Assembly: GCA_035536995.1 (NCBI GenBank)
Contig: DATLNB010000009.1
Span: 9,854 to 73,853, forward strand
Origin: AV80 sp035536995
GTDB lineage: Bacteria; Verrucomicrobiota; Verrucomicrobiia; Chthoniobacterales; UBA10450
Direction: 5' to 3'
DNA: 64,000 nt
The position numbers and the translations under genes are program-made. Positions 14,851 to 24,006 of this stretch are shown piece after piece (the stretch's first letter is position 1; each line of letters starts with the position of its first letter). The notes beneath the pieces were generated by a model. It worked only from the letters and a program-made list of their open reading frames with translations, ran no database searches and was not told where the DNA came from.

Positions 14851-17688
14851 CTACTGGAGAAGATCGCGCGCTTTCGCGAGAGCTGCGTCGATTTTCGAGG
14901 GATCTTTACCGGCGCCCTGCGCGTTGTCGGGTCGTCCCCCGCCTTTGCCTCCTACGATCGGGGCAATCTCCTGGATCAACTTGTTCGCCTGAAACTGTGT
15001 CGTCATTTCTTTCGGGACCGAGGCGATCAAGGACACGCGGCCATCGAACGCGCTCGCCAGAAAAATGGGGCCGTTGAAGTGCGACCTTAATGTATCAATC
15101 ACGCTCTGGAGCATCTTGCTGTCGGCCTCCGCCACTGAAGCCACGATTGATTTATCGCCTTCGTGCGCGACCCGGAGCTCTTTGGCGACGGACCCCGCAC
15201 GATTCTTCATCTCCGCCTCGGAAGCCTTCCCCTGTTGTTTTTGCCATTCCTGAACTTCAACCTCGATTCGCTGGAGGTGAGCGGCGCGTTCGTCGATTTC
15301 CTTCAGCATTGTTGCTGCGTCCGCAGAAATGGAGAACGAGGGCAAAACTGTGATGCCCGCCTTCTTTCGCGCGAGCCCTGCGAACTTTTCCTCCTGCCGG
15401 TGCGCTTCCGTTCTGGCCCATTCCTGGGCAGCTTCGCCCGCCACCGCCTCAATCCGGCGGATGCCCGCCGCGATCGCTTCCTCCCGAACAATCCGGAACG
15501 AACCGATGTCCGCTGTCTGGCGCACGTGGGTCCCGCCGCACAGCTCCATCGAATAACCATTCAGTGTCCCTGGTTCGCCGCCGATCTGGACCACCCGGAC
15601 CGTGTCGCCGTACTTGTCACCGAAGAATTGCTGGATGTCTGAGCGCTTCTTAGCGTCCGTGTACGCGATCTCGGTCCAGGAAACCGTCGCATTCTCGGTG
15701 ACCTTCTCGTTCACCAACTCCTCGACCGCGCGTTTCTGTTCCGCCGTCAGCGCCGAGCTCGAGAAATCGAACGTCAGTTTCTCCGGCCCAACATAGCTGC
15801 CTTTCTGGCTCGCTTCCCTGCTGACTTTCTCATGCAACGCCCAATGCAGCAGGTGCGTCACGGTGTGATGCCGTTCGATGGCTCGTCGCCGCGGAACATC
15901 GACGGTGACTGTCACGTGTGCTCCGGGGTCAGGCGCTTCACCTTCCTCGAGCAAGTGGATATACGTAGCGCCCGCCTTTTGAGTGTTCGCGATCTTCCAC
16001 AAGCGACCGTCGGCAGCAATTGTTCCGCGGTCCCCGACCTGGCCGCCCATCTCCGCGTAACAAACGGAATTATTCAGAACAACCGCCGGTAGGCCGTCAG
16101 CCGGTGTCACGGAGATCACGTCGGCGCCTGTATGATCGTGCTCATACCCGAGGAAATTCGTGGCAATGGTTTCGTCAGTCTCGGCCAGCGTGATCGAAGT
16201 TTTCTTTTGAGCAGATCTTGCGCGCGATCGCTGCTCTTCCATTAATCGCTCAAATCCGGCGCGATCGACGTCGAGGCCGCGCTCACGCGCCATCAACTCC
16301 GTTAGATCCAATGGAAACCCCTGCTCATCATAGAGCCGAAAGGCAAAGTCCCCCGAGATTGTGCCCGACCCCGAACGCGCGACTTCGCTCTCGAACAACC
16401 CGATCCCTTTATCCAACGTCTTATTGAACCCTTCCTCTTCGCGGCGCAGCGTGTCCTTGATCTGCTGGTATTGCTTCCGCAATTCGGGGAAAACGTCCGC
16501 CATCGCGCGAACCAGCACGTCGGTCAGGTTGAAGAAAAATGGTTCGTGGAATCCGAGGGTCCGGCCATACCGGACCGCGCGGCGCAGGATGCGACGAAGA
16601 ACGTAGCCGCGGCCTTCGTTGCCCGGCTGAATGCCGTCCGCGATCGCGAAGCTCAGGGTTCGAATGTGATCGGCGATCACCCGGAAAGCGATGTCGATCT
16701 GCTCTTGCCGCTCGGAGGTCGGGCTTCCAGCCTGACTCGGCCGACCGGCATCTTGCCGGTCATTGTCTTCGGCAGGCTGGAAGCCCGCCGGCCGAGACAT
16801 GCTGGAAGCATATCCTCCTGGCAGCGTGCTCGTGTACTTCTTCCCGCTCAACTTTTGCAGCTCGTCGAAGATCGGCCGGAAAACGTCGGTCTCGTAATTC
16901 GAGACGACCCCGGAGAAATCGGTGAAATTTTTTGTGCCCTGGATCATCGCCGTGATCCGCTCGAGGCCCATTCCGGTATCGACGTGACGCTGCGGCAAGG
17001 GCGAGAACGTGCCGTCGGGGTTCGCGTTGAACTGGATGAACACGAGGTTCCAGATCTCGATGCAACGCGCGTCGCCTACATTCACGAGCGAACCTTTTGT
17101 ATCGCCCGCGGGCGTGAGGTCCACGTGCAGTTCCGAGCACGGTCCGCACGGGCCGGTGTCGCCCATCATCCAAAAATTGTCCTTTTTGTTTCCGTTGACG
17201 ATGTGGACCGCCGGATCGAGCCGGGCCTTCCGGAACATCCGTTCCCAATGGTCGTACGCTTCCTGGTCGAACTCGCTGGGCTCGCCGGGCCCAGGCTTGT
17301 AAACCGTCGCGTAAAGCCGCGAGGGCGGCAGTTTCCACTGCTCAACCACCAGTTCCCACGCCCACTCAATTGCTTCCCTTTTGAAATAATCGCCGAAGCT
17401 CCAGTTCCCGAGCATCTCGAAAAAGGTGTGGTGATACGTATCGAGCCCGACGTCATCGAGGTCGTTGTGCTTGCCGCCAGCCCGAATGCACTTCTGGGTG
17501 TCGGCGGCGCGGGCCGGATTCCAGGCCGGCTTTTGTTGCCCGAGGAAAATCGGGACGAACTGGTTCATCCCGGCGTTCGTGAAAAGCAGGTTCGGCGAAT
17601 CCGGCATGAGTGACGCCGAGGGCACGATCGTGTGCTCTTTCTCGCGAAAGAAATCGAAGAACGATTGGCGTATTTCGGCGGCGGTCAT
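14851..17688 (-). CDS. alaS: Alanine-tRNA ligase with an in-frame repeat insertion
   Basis: This 945-residue class II synthetase attaches alanine to tRNA-Ala and edits misacylated Ser/Gly. The N-terminus MTAAEIRQSFFDFFREKEHT and LLFTNAGMNQFVPIFLG belong to the aminoacylation core. The editing domain carries HTVTH, and CGGTHV supplies the partner zinc ligands. The C-Ala domain ends with GGGRPDNAQGAGKDPSK. Residues about 290-324 (YASSMSRPAGFQPAED and onward) are encoded by a palindromic repeat and have no place in the family. They fall in a loop just before DIAFRVIADHIR, explaining why the protein is longer than the usual 870-890. The gene is presumably functional, because the frame is intact. 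It follows recA on the same strand. Confidence 0.95.
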   Translation of the reverse strand: MTAAEIRQSFFDFFREKEHTIVPSASLMPDSPNLLFTNAGMNQFVPIFLGQQKPAWNPARAADTQKCIRAGGKHNDLDDVGLDTYHHTFFEMLGNWSFGDYFKREAIEWAWELVVEQWKLPPSRLYATVYKPGPGEPSEFDQEAYDHWERMFRKARLDPAVHIVNGNKKDNFWMMGDTGPCGPCSELHVDLTPAGDTKGSLVNVGDARCIEIWNLVFIQFNANPDGTFSPLPQRHVDTGMGLERITAMIQGTKNFTDFSGVVSNYETDVFRPIFDELQKLSGKKYTSTLPGGYASSMSRPAGFQPAEDNDRQDAGRPSQAGSPTSERQEQIDIAFRVIADHIRTLSFAIADGIQPGNEGRGYVLRRILRRAVRYGRTLGFHEPFFFNLTDVLVRAMADVFPELRKQYQQIKDTLRREEEGFNKTLDKGIGLFESEVARSGSGTISGDFAFRLYDEQGFPLDLTELMARERGLDVDRAGFERLMEEQRSRARSAQKKTSITLAETDETIATNFLGYEHDHTGADVISVTPADGLPAVVLNNSVCYAEMGGQVGDRGTIAADGRLWKIANTQKAGATYIHLLEEGEAPDPGAHVTVTVDVPRRRAIERHHTVTHLLHWALHEKVSREASQKGSYVGPEKLTFDFSSSALTAEQKRAVEELVNEKVTENATVSWTEIAYTDAKKRSDIQQFFGDKYGDTVRVVQIGGEPGTLNGYSMELCGGTHVRQTADIGSFRIVREEAIAAGIRRIEAVAGEAAQEWARTEAHRQEEKFAGLARKKAGITVLPSFSISADAATMLKEIDERAAHLQRIEVEVQEWQKQQGKASEAEMKNRAGSVAKELRVAHEGDKSIVASVAEADSKMLQSVIDTLRSHFNGPIFLASAFDGRVSLIASVPKEMTTQFQANKLIQEIAPIVGGKGGGRPDNAQGAGKDPSKIDAALAKARDLLQ
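16717..16817. repeat. GGCTTCCAGCCTGACTCGGCCGA repeat inserted inside alaS
   Basis: GGGCTTCCAGCCTGACTCGG on one side and GCAGGCTGGAAGCCCGCCGG on the other form the arms, with ACCGGCATCTTGCCGGT in the middle. The same arms occur in the intergenic element at 21527-21644. The insertion keeps the alaS frame. Confidence 0.8.
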
Positions 17689-17714
17689 GATTGGTCGCGA
17701 GACGTTAGCGCGAC

Positions 17715-17786
17715 CTGTAGCGGCGGTCTATGACCGCCGGGAATCTTCCATCTCTGAGCGTTCGGCGGTCACAGACCGCCGCTACA
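17715..17786. repeat. CTGTAGCGGCGGTCTATGACCGCC repeat, copy 2
   Basis: CTGTAGCGGCGGTCTATGAC and CGGTCACAGACCGCCGCTAC are the arms. It lies between recA and alaS, two same-strand genes, so it may sit inside their transcript. Confidence 0.7.
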
Positions 17787-17787
17787 A

Positions 17788-18825
17788 CTACTTCTTTTCT
17801 TCGTCGAGCTTGGCTTTCACCGCGGTCTCAATCTCTTCGTAGAGCGCGGGATCGTTCTTCAACGCGTCTTTCCCAGCATCCCTGCCCTGGGCCAGCTGGG
17901 TCCCCTTGTAACTCAGCCATGAGCCGCGCTTCTCGATGATTTGTTTTTCCAGAGCGAGATCAAGGAGCGCGCCGGTTGAGGAAATGCCCTCATTGTACAT
18001 GATATCGAACTCAGCTTCGGTAAACGGCGGGGCCACCTTATTCTTCACCACCTTGACCCGGGTCCGGTTACCGGTGACCACGCCATCGGTTTGTTTGATC
18101 GCGCCGATCCGCCGGATATCCACTCGAACGCTCGCGTAAAACTTTAGCGCCTTGCCGCCCGGAGTCGTTTCCGGATTGCCAAACATCACGCCGATCTTTT
18201 CCCGAATCTGGTTCGTGAAAATGCAGCAGGTCCGCGCCTTCGAAATCAGTGAGGTGAGCTTGCGCAACGCTGCGCTCATTAAGCGCGCCTGCGTCCCGAC
18301 CGTCGAATCGCCGATCTCGCCGTCGAGCTCCTGCTTCGTGACAAGCGCCGCCACGGAATCCAGGACGATAACGTCCAGCGCGTTCGACCGCACCAGGGTC
18401 TCGACGATCCGCAAAGCCTCTTCGCCCGAGCTCGGCTGCGAAACCAGCAGGTCGTCCAGGTTCACCCCGAGCCGGCGCGCATATTGCGGATCGAGGGCGT
18501 GCTCGACGTCAATAAAGGCCGCGAGGCCCCCGCGCTTTTGCGCCTGCGCGATCACCGTGAGCGTGAGGGTCGTTTTGCCGGATGATTCCGGGCCGTAAAC
18601 TTCCACGACGCGGCCGCGCGGGAAACCACCCACGCCGAGGGCGCGGTCGATCAGGATGTTTCCGGTCGGGATAACGTCGATGTCGGCAATTGTATCGTCA
18701 CCGAGGCGCATGATCGCGCCGTCGCCATAATCTTTCGCGATCTGCTGGATGGCGAGGTCGAGGTTCTTGTTGCGGGCAGCGATAATTTTATCTTCGGCAG
18801 TTTTTTCTTCAGTTTTTGTAGCCAT
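17788..18825 (-). CDS. recA: RecA recombinase
   Basis: This is the 345-residue DNA-dependent ATPase that forms filaments on single-stranded DNA, performs strand exchange and triggers LexA-type self-cleavage. Walker A is GPESSGKTT near residue 73. VIVLDSVAAL is Walker B, and QALRKLT-like SAALRKLTSLISK plus TCCIFTNQIREKIGVMFGNP form the L1/L2 DNA-binding region. GGKALKFYASVR follows. Length is typical. The C-terminus ends KAKLDEEKK with the usual acidic tail reduced. Upstream I could not find a convincing LexA palindrome. alaS follows on the same strand, a common recA neighbour, with recX absent. Confidence 0.97.
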   Translation of the reverse strand: MATKTEEKTAEDKIIAARNKNLDLAIQQIAKDYGDGAIMRLGDDTIADIDVIPTGNILIDRALGVGGFPRGRVVEVYGPESSGKTTLTLTVIAQAQKRGGLAAFIDVEHALDPQYARRLGVNLDDLLVSQPSSGEEALRIVETLVRSNALDVIVLDSVAALVTKQELDGEIGDSTVGTQARLMSAALRKLTSLISKARTCCIFTNQIREKIGVMFGNPETTPGGKALKFYASVRVDIRRIGAIKQTDGVVTGNRTRVKVVKNKVAPPFTEAEFDIMYNEGISSTGALLDLALEKQIIEKRGSWLSYKGTQLAQGRDAGKDALKNDPALYEEIETAVKAKLDEEKK

Positions 18826-18972
18826 AGGGAGGGGCCTCTTAAGTACGTGTGGTGACGAACTTCGCCAAGCAGAAAAGCGGAAGCGGGGACGGACGTGTCC
18901 CTCCAGGAATACAACAGGCCGCGACCCTCACGGCTCGCAGCCTGCGTAACTAACCCAACAACTCGCCGTTGC

Positions 18973-19353
18973 TTAAGAAACCGTGATCTTGCGCGGCTTG
19001 ACCTGCTCGGCCTTCGGCAGAGTCAGGCTGACCACGCCCTGCTCGATCTTCGCGCTGATTTTCTCAGCGTCGATCGACGGATCGAGCTCGAAGGTGCGCC
19101 GGAAGTTTTCAGCGCGGGACTCGCGATGGATGAGAGTCCCCTCTACCGCCGGCATGGACCGACGCCCGATGATGGTGAGCTCGTTGTTCTCCACCCACAT
19201 CTCGAGGTTCTCCTTGCTCACGCCGGGCATCTCGACTTCCAACACGTAGCCATCCGCGTTTTCGAGGACAGTTGCCGGCGGGGCGATAAACTGTTCGGGC
19301 GCGCGCTCGCCGTTGGTTGAGCTGCTCCGATTTTCACGAACCAAAGTATTCAT
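18973..19353 (-). CDS. Small heat-shock protein, Hsp20/alpha-crystallin
   Basis: This 126-residue ATP-independent holdase binds unfolding proteins as oligomers in the cytoplasm. The alpha-crystallin domain spans about residues 30-120: VEMPGVSKENLEMWVENNEL, then RTFELDPSIDAEKISAK and the signature GVVSLTLPKAE. A short C-terminal tail PRKITVS ends the protein. AAGGAAAGG lies about 8-14 bases before the ATG as a strong ribosome site. It is second of a pair of Hsp20 genes, 29 bases apart, probably one transcript. No CIRCE inverted repeat was seen upstream of either gene. Confidence 0.88.
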   Translation of the reverse strand: MNTLVRENRSSSTNGERAPEQFIAPPATVLENADGYVLEVEMPGVSKENLEMWVENNELTIIGRRSMPAVEGTLIHRESRAENFRRTFELDPSIDAEKISAKIEQGVVSLTLPKAEQVKPRKITVS

Positions 19354-19382
19354 GGTGATAATTTCCTTTCCTTGAAAGATGG

Positions 19383-19847
19383 TTAACTAACGTTGACCTG
19401 GATCTGCTTCGGCTTCGCTTCTTCGGCCTTCGGCAGCGTCACGGTGAGGATGCCGTCCTTGTAGACGGCGCTCACCTTGCTGGCATCGACCCGCGTCGGA
19501 AGCGTAATGCTCCGGCGGAATTTCCCGGTGAAGCGTTCCGTGCGGCTGGCGTTGTCGCCGTCGCCGGCCTCGCCTTTACGCTCGCCGCCGATGCTGAGGG
19601 TCCCGTCGTGCAACGAGATTTCGATGTCCTCCTTGCGCATGCCCGGGAGCTCGACGACCGCGACGACGTTGTCGCTGTTCTGATAGAGGTCGAGGGCCGG
19701 CGTCCAACCGTTGAAGAGCTGCGCCTGCCGTGCGCCAGTCAGAAACGGAAGGTCGAGCAAGGTGTCGAGGTCATCCCGCAGGCTGGCCCAGCGATTCAGC
19801 GAAGGCCACATGACGGAATTTGGGGTTTGGTAACGAATTAAACTCAT
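19383..19847 (-). CDS. Small heat-shock protein, Hsp20/alpha-crystallin
   Basis: This 154-residue chaperone is the first gene of the pair. The N-terminal arm MSLIRYQTPNSVMWPSLNRW precedes the crystallin domain: VVELPGMRKEDIEISLHDG, FRRSITLPTRVDASK, and DGILTVTLPKAEEAKPK. Charged inserts GERKGEAGDGDNASR are typical of bacterial class A members. The ATG at 19847 has AAGAAAGGA about 6 bases upstream; a longer frame to 19955 lacks family sequence. The 259-base gap to ribD on the other strand contains an A/T-rich stretch (19935-20010) that probably carries divergent promoters, but no heat-shock operator was recognised. Confidence 0.88.
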   Translation of the reverse strand: MSLIRYQTPNSVMWPSLNRWASLRDDLDTLLDLPFLTGARQAQLFNGWTPALDLYQNSDNVVAVVELPGMRKEDIEISLHDGTLSIGGERKGEAGDGDNASRTERFTGKFRRSITLPTRVDASKVSAVYKDGILTVTLPKAEEAKPKQIQVNVS

Positions 19848-20106
19848 ATGGATTCCTTTCTTGATTGGTTGTTCAAAAGCCGGAAGAAACCAGAGCGCGA
19901 GAGATGCCAGAGCGCGGGAGACGCGCAGCTGTGCACATATATATCTTACCTGCAAATGTTTATGCGTATACGCTGATATCGATCATTCAAGCAATATATG
20001 CCGATCTGGCACACTTCCGTTGGCCGAGCAACAACGTTTAGTGTGTCATATTTTCCCTCTTTTCCAAGTTTGCGTTAGGTCCTCGGCACCCGATATCTTG
20101 CGATAC

Positions 20107-21135
20107 ATGCCGACCCGGGTGTACGACGAACTCTTCATGCGAGCTGCACTGGAAGAGGCGCGCCGCGGCTCCGGACAGACAAGCCCGAATCCAGCAGTGG
20201 GCGCTGTTCTTGTTGTTGGCAAAACGATCGTTGCACGCGGCTATCACCGCCGGGCTGGCGAGCCTCATGCAGAAGCGGAATGCCTTGCCCAATTCGGCGG
20301 CCGCGTGCCGAAGAGCGCGGTTCTCTACGTCACCCTGGAGCCTTGTTCCACCGCGGGACGCACCCCGGCCTGCACCGACACCCTTCGCACCAGCGGCGTG
20401 CGCAACCTGGTCATCGGAACGCTCGACCCGAACCCCGTTCACGCCGGGCGCGGAATCGAGCTACTCCGCGACGCCGGGCTCACTGTCCGGACGGGCGTGC
20501 TCGCGCAGGAATGCGCGGCCTTAAATCGGGGGTTCAACAAATGGATCCAAACGGGGCTGCCGTTTGTGATCGCAAAGTGCGGTATGAGCCTCGACGGCAG
20601 ACTGACTGCGCCGCCCTCTGAAAGCCAGTGGCTCACCTCGCCTGCCGCGCGGCGTCACGCCCGAAAATTGCGCAGCAGTGTCGACGCTATTTTGGTCGGT
20701 GCACAAACCGTTCGCGCGGATAACCCGCGTCTGACCACACGGGGCCGGGCCGCGGGAAAGCAGCCATGGCGAATCGTGCTTTCGCGCTCGGGCAAACTGC
20801 GCAGGGACTCGCGGGTTTTCACGGATCGTTTCGCGGCGCGGACGAAAGTTTTTGGGGAAATAAAACTCCCGGTTTTGCTTCGCGAGCTGGGAAAACAGGA
20901 GATCACCAGCGTGTTGATCGAAGGCGGCGGCGAAATCCTTGGGCAGGCCCTGGATGCGAGGATCATCGACCAGGTCCAGATCTACATCGCGCCGATTTTA
21001 TGCGGCGGACCCACGGTAGCCTTCGGGGCCATGGGCGTAGCGACGACCGCGGCCGCGGCCCGATTGACCGCAACCCGCTACGAGGCCATCGGCTCCAATC
21101 TCTGCGTCACCGCTGCTTTGACCTACGCGGCATAA
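20107..21135 (+). CDS. ribD: Bifunctional riboflavin biosynthesis deaminase/reductase RibD
   Basis: This 342-residue enzyme catalyses two riboflavin steps: deamination of the diaminopyrimidine and NADPH reduction of the ribosyl side chain. The deaminase domain (about 1-140) has the zinc motif PHAEAECL with catalytic Glu and EPCSTAGRTPAC with two Cys ligands. The reductase domain has AKCGMSLDGRLTA, DAILVGAQTVRADNPRLT and VLIEGGGEILGQAL. The ATG at 20107 directly precedes TRVYDELFMRAALEEA, the usual start. Other rib genes are not adjacent, and no FMN riboswitch sequence was seen upstream. The gene stands between the Hsp20 pair and a small secreted peptide. Confidence 0.92.
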   Translation: MPTRVYDELFMRAALEEARRGSGQTSPNPAVGAVLVVGKTIVARGYHRRAGEPHAEAECLAQFGGRVPKSAVLYVTLEPCSTAGRTPACTDTLRTSGVRNLVIGTLDPNPVHAGRGIELLRDAGLTVRTGVLAQECAALNRGFNKWIQTGLPFVIAKCGMSLDGRLTAPPSESQWLTSPAARRHARKLRSSVDAILVGAQTVRADNPRLTTRGRAAGKQPWRIVLSRSGKLRRDSRVFTDRFAARTKVFGEIKLPVLLRELGKQEITSVLIEGGGEILGQALDARIIDQVQIYIAPILCGGPTVAFGAMGVATTAAAARLTATRYEAIGSNLCVTAALTYAA

Positions 21136-21214
21136 TCTGCGCCGAATATTTCTTCGAAACTTTGCGTCTGAAGTGGTGTTACATCGGGAGGTTCAAGGGA
21201 GGATCATTATCATC

Positions 21215-21508
21215 ATGAATTGGAAAAAAATTCTGCTCATCGTTGCGGTCGTCGGCGCTTTTGCCTTCGCGGCCGTGCCACGCAGTGAAGCGCGTGTCCA
21301 CGTCAACTTCGGGATCGGGTTCCCGATCGGGTACAGTTACGGATACGGTTATCCTTATGGTTACGGGTACGGCTATCCGTACTCCTACGGCTATCCGCGA
21401 CCGGTGATTTACGTGGGGCCGCGGTATCACCGGCACCGCGTCCGGCGCATTCACCATCGCCACCACAGGCCGCATCCGTATCGGTATTATCGCTCCTCGC
21501 GATACTAA
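21215..21508 (+). CDS. Small secreted Gly/Tyr/Pro-rich and His/Arg-rich protein
   Basis: This 97-residue protein has a signal peptide (MNWKKILLIVAVVGAFAFAA, about residues 1-26). The mature part begins with VHVNFGIGFPIG. It then has YGYGYPYGYGYGYPY-like tandem repeats and ends in an extremely basic His/Arg cluster (HRHRVRRIHHRHHRPH). AGGGAGGA sits 11 bases before the ATG. No family is recognisable. Such Gly-Tyr sequences are found in outer-surface or spore-coat-like proteins; function here is unknown. It is followed by a repeat and a strong terminator, so it is probably a single-gene transcript. Confidence 0.7.
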   Translation: MNWKKILLIVAVVGAFAFAAVPRSEARVHVNFGIGFPIGYSYGYGYPYGYGYGYPYSYGYPRPVIYVGPRYHRHRVRRIHHRHHRPHPYRYYRSSRY

Positions 21509-21526
21509 GAGCGGATCAACGAAATT

Positions 21527-21644
21527 CGGAAGTTAGGCTTCCAGCCTGGCTCGGCCGATAAGCTTCCAGCTTGTCGCATCTTCTAAACACTGCGACAGCC
21601 TGGAAGGCTGTCGGCCGAGTCAGGCTGGAAGCCTGACTTCCGGT
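21527..21644. repeat. GGCTTCCAGCCTGGCTCGGCCGA repeat, intergenic copy
   Basis: GGAAGTTAGGCTTCCAGCCT at the left is mirrored by GGCTGGAAGCCTGACTTCC at the right. Inner arms are CTTCCAGCTTGTCGCA and TGCGACAGCCTGGAAG. It is the same family as the insertion in alaS. Confidence 0.75.
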
Positions 21645-21680
21645 GAGCTGGCCGGCGATTCCGGCCGGCTCATTTTTTTT
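21645..21680 (+). terminator. Rho-independent terminator
   Basis: GAGCTGGCCGG and CCGGCCGGCTC form an 11-bp stem with one mismatch and a CGATT loop, followed by eight T residues. It ends the transcript of the small secreted protein. Confidence 0.8.
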
Positions 21681-21685
21681 GCCGA

Positions 21686-22030
21686 TTAAAGAAGGACTGC
21701 GTCGTCGACCAGGCTGTCGTCGTCCGCCATCAGGTCATCGACATCCGCCAGCAAATCCAGGTCGTCAGCCTCAGACATGACGATCTGGTCCGCGCGATCA
21801 GTCGTGACCTGACTCGGGACCTGGACGCGGAGTAAGAGCGCCGCAAGGACCGTGACCGCCAGGCCCGTCGCGGGCATCAGCCAGCGCAGGTTAAACCATG
21901 AACGCGCAGGCGTTTCGCCCTGAGCTTCCCGGATTTTTCGGATAACGTTCCGCGCAAAAAACGGGGAGACTTGGGGCTCGCGGCTGCGGCCGAGCAAATC
22001 CCAAAGCTTCTCGTCTTCGTCGCGGTTCAT
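21686..22030 (-). CDS. Small single-pass membrane protein downstream of rpoD
   Basis: This 114-residue protein begins with a soluble N-terminus (DEKLWDLLGRSREPQVSPFF, ARNVIRKIREAQ), followed by one membrane helix (LMPATGLAVTVLAALLL, about residues 50-66). The C-terminus is strongly acidic (DDLDLLADVDDLMADDDSLVDD). Layout resembles small zinc-free anti-sigma or sigma-adjacent membrane proteins in Verrucomicrobiota, but no anti-sigma motif is present. It follows rpoD by about 50 bases on the same strand and may be co-transcribed. The function is unknown. The end is 20 bases before a terminator from the opposite direction. Confidence 0.6.
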   Translation of the reverse strand: MNRDEDEKLWDLLGRSREPQVSPFFARNVIRKIREAQGETPARSWFNLRWLMPATGLAVTVLAALLLRVQVPSQVTTDRADQIVMSEADDLDLLADVDDLMADDDSLVDDAVLL

Positions 22031-22080
22031 AAGCGGTGATTGAACTCCACCGGGGGCAGAATGTTGCGGGAAAACGGCGG

Positions 22081-23931
<1,851 letters not shown>

Positions 23932-24006
23932 GGAATTGTGCTCTTGAGGTCTTGCTGTTTCCGAGGCCAGCTTACGCTCGACCTGCTGCCCCCTCAGCGA
24001 CAGTTT

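Noticed and set aside
16471..17613. 380-residue plus-strand frame opposite alaS
   Set aside because: It mirrors the codon bias of alaS on the other strand and shows no recognisable domain.
18826..18972. SOS (LexA) box upstream of recA
   Set aside because: No convincing inverted motif such as CTG-N10-CAG or GAAC-N4-GTTC was found in the recA leader.
19848..20106. CIRCE or ROSE element for the Hsp20 genes
   Set aside because: No TTAGCACTC-N9-GAGTGCTAA repeat was found, and no hairpin near the ribosome site pairing like a ROSE thermosensor was evident.
21173..21214. Earlier start of the small secreted protein
   Set aside because: The ATG at 21215 has a good ribosome site (AGGGAGGA) and gives a perfect signal peptide; the extra 14 residues break it.
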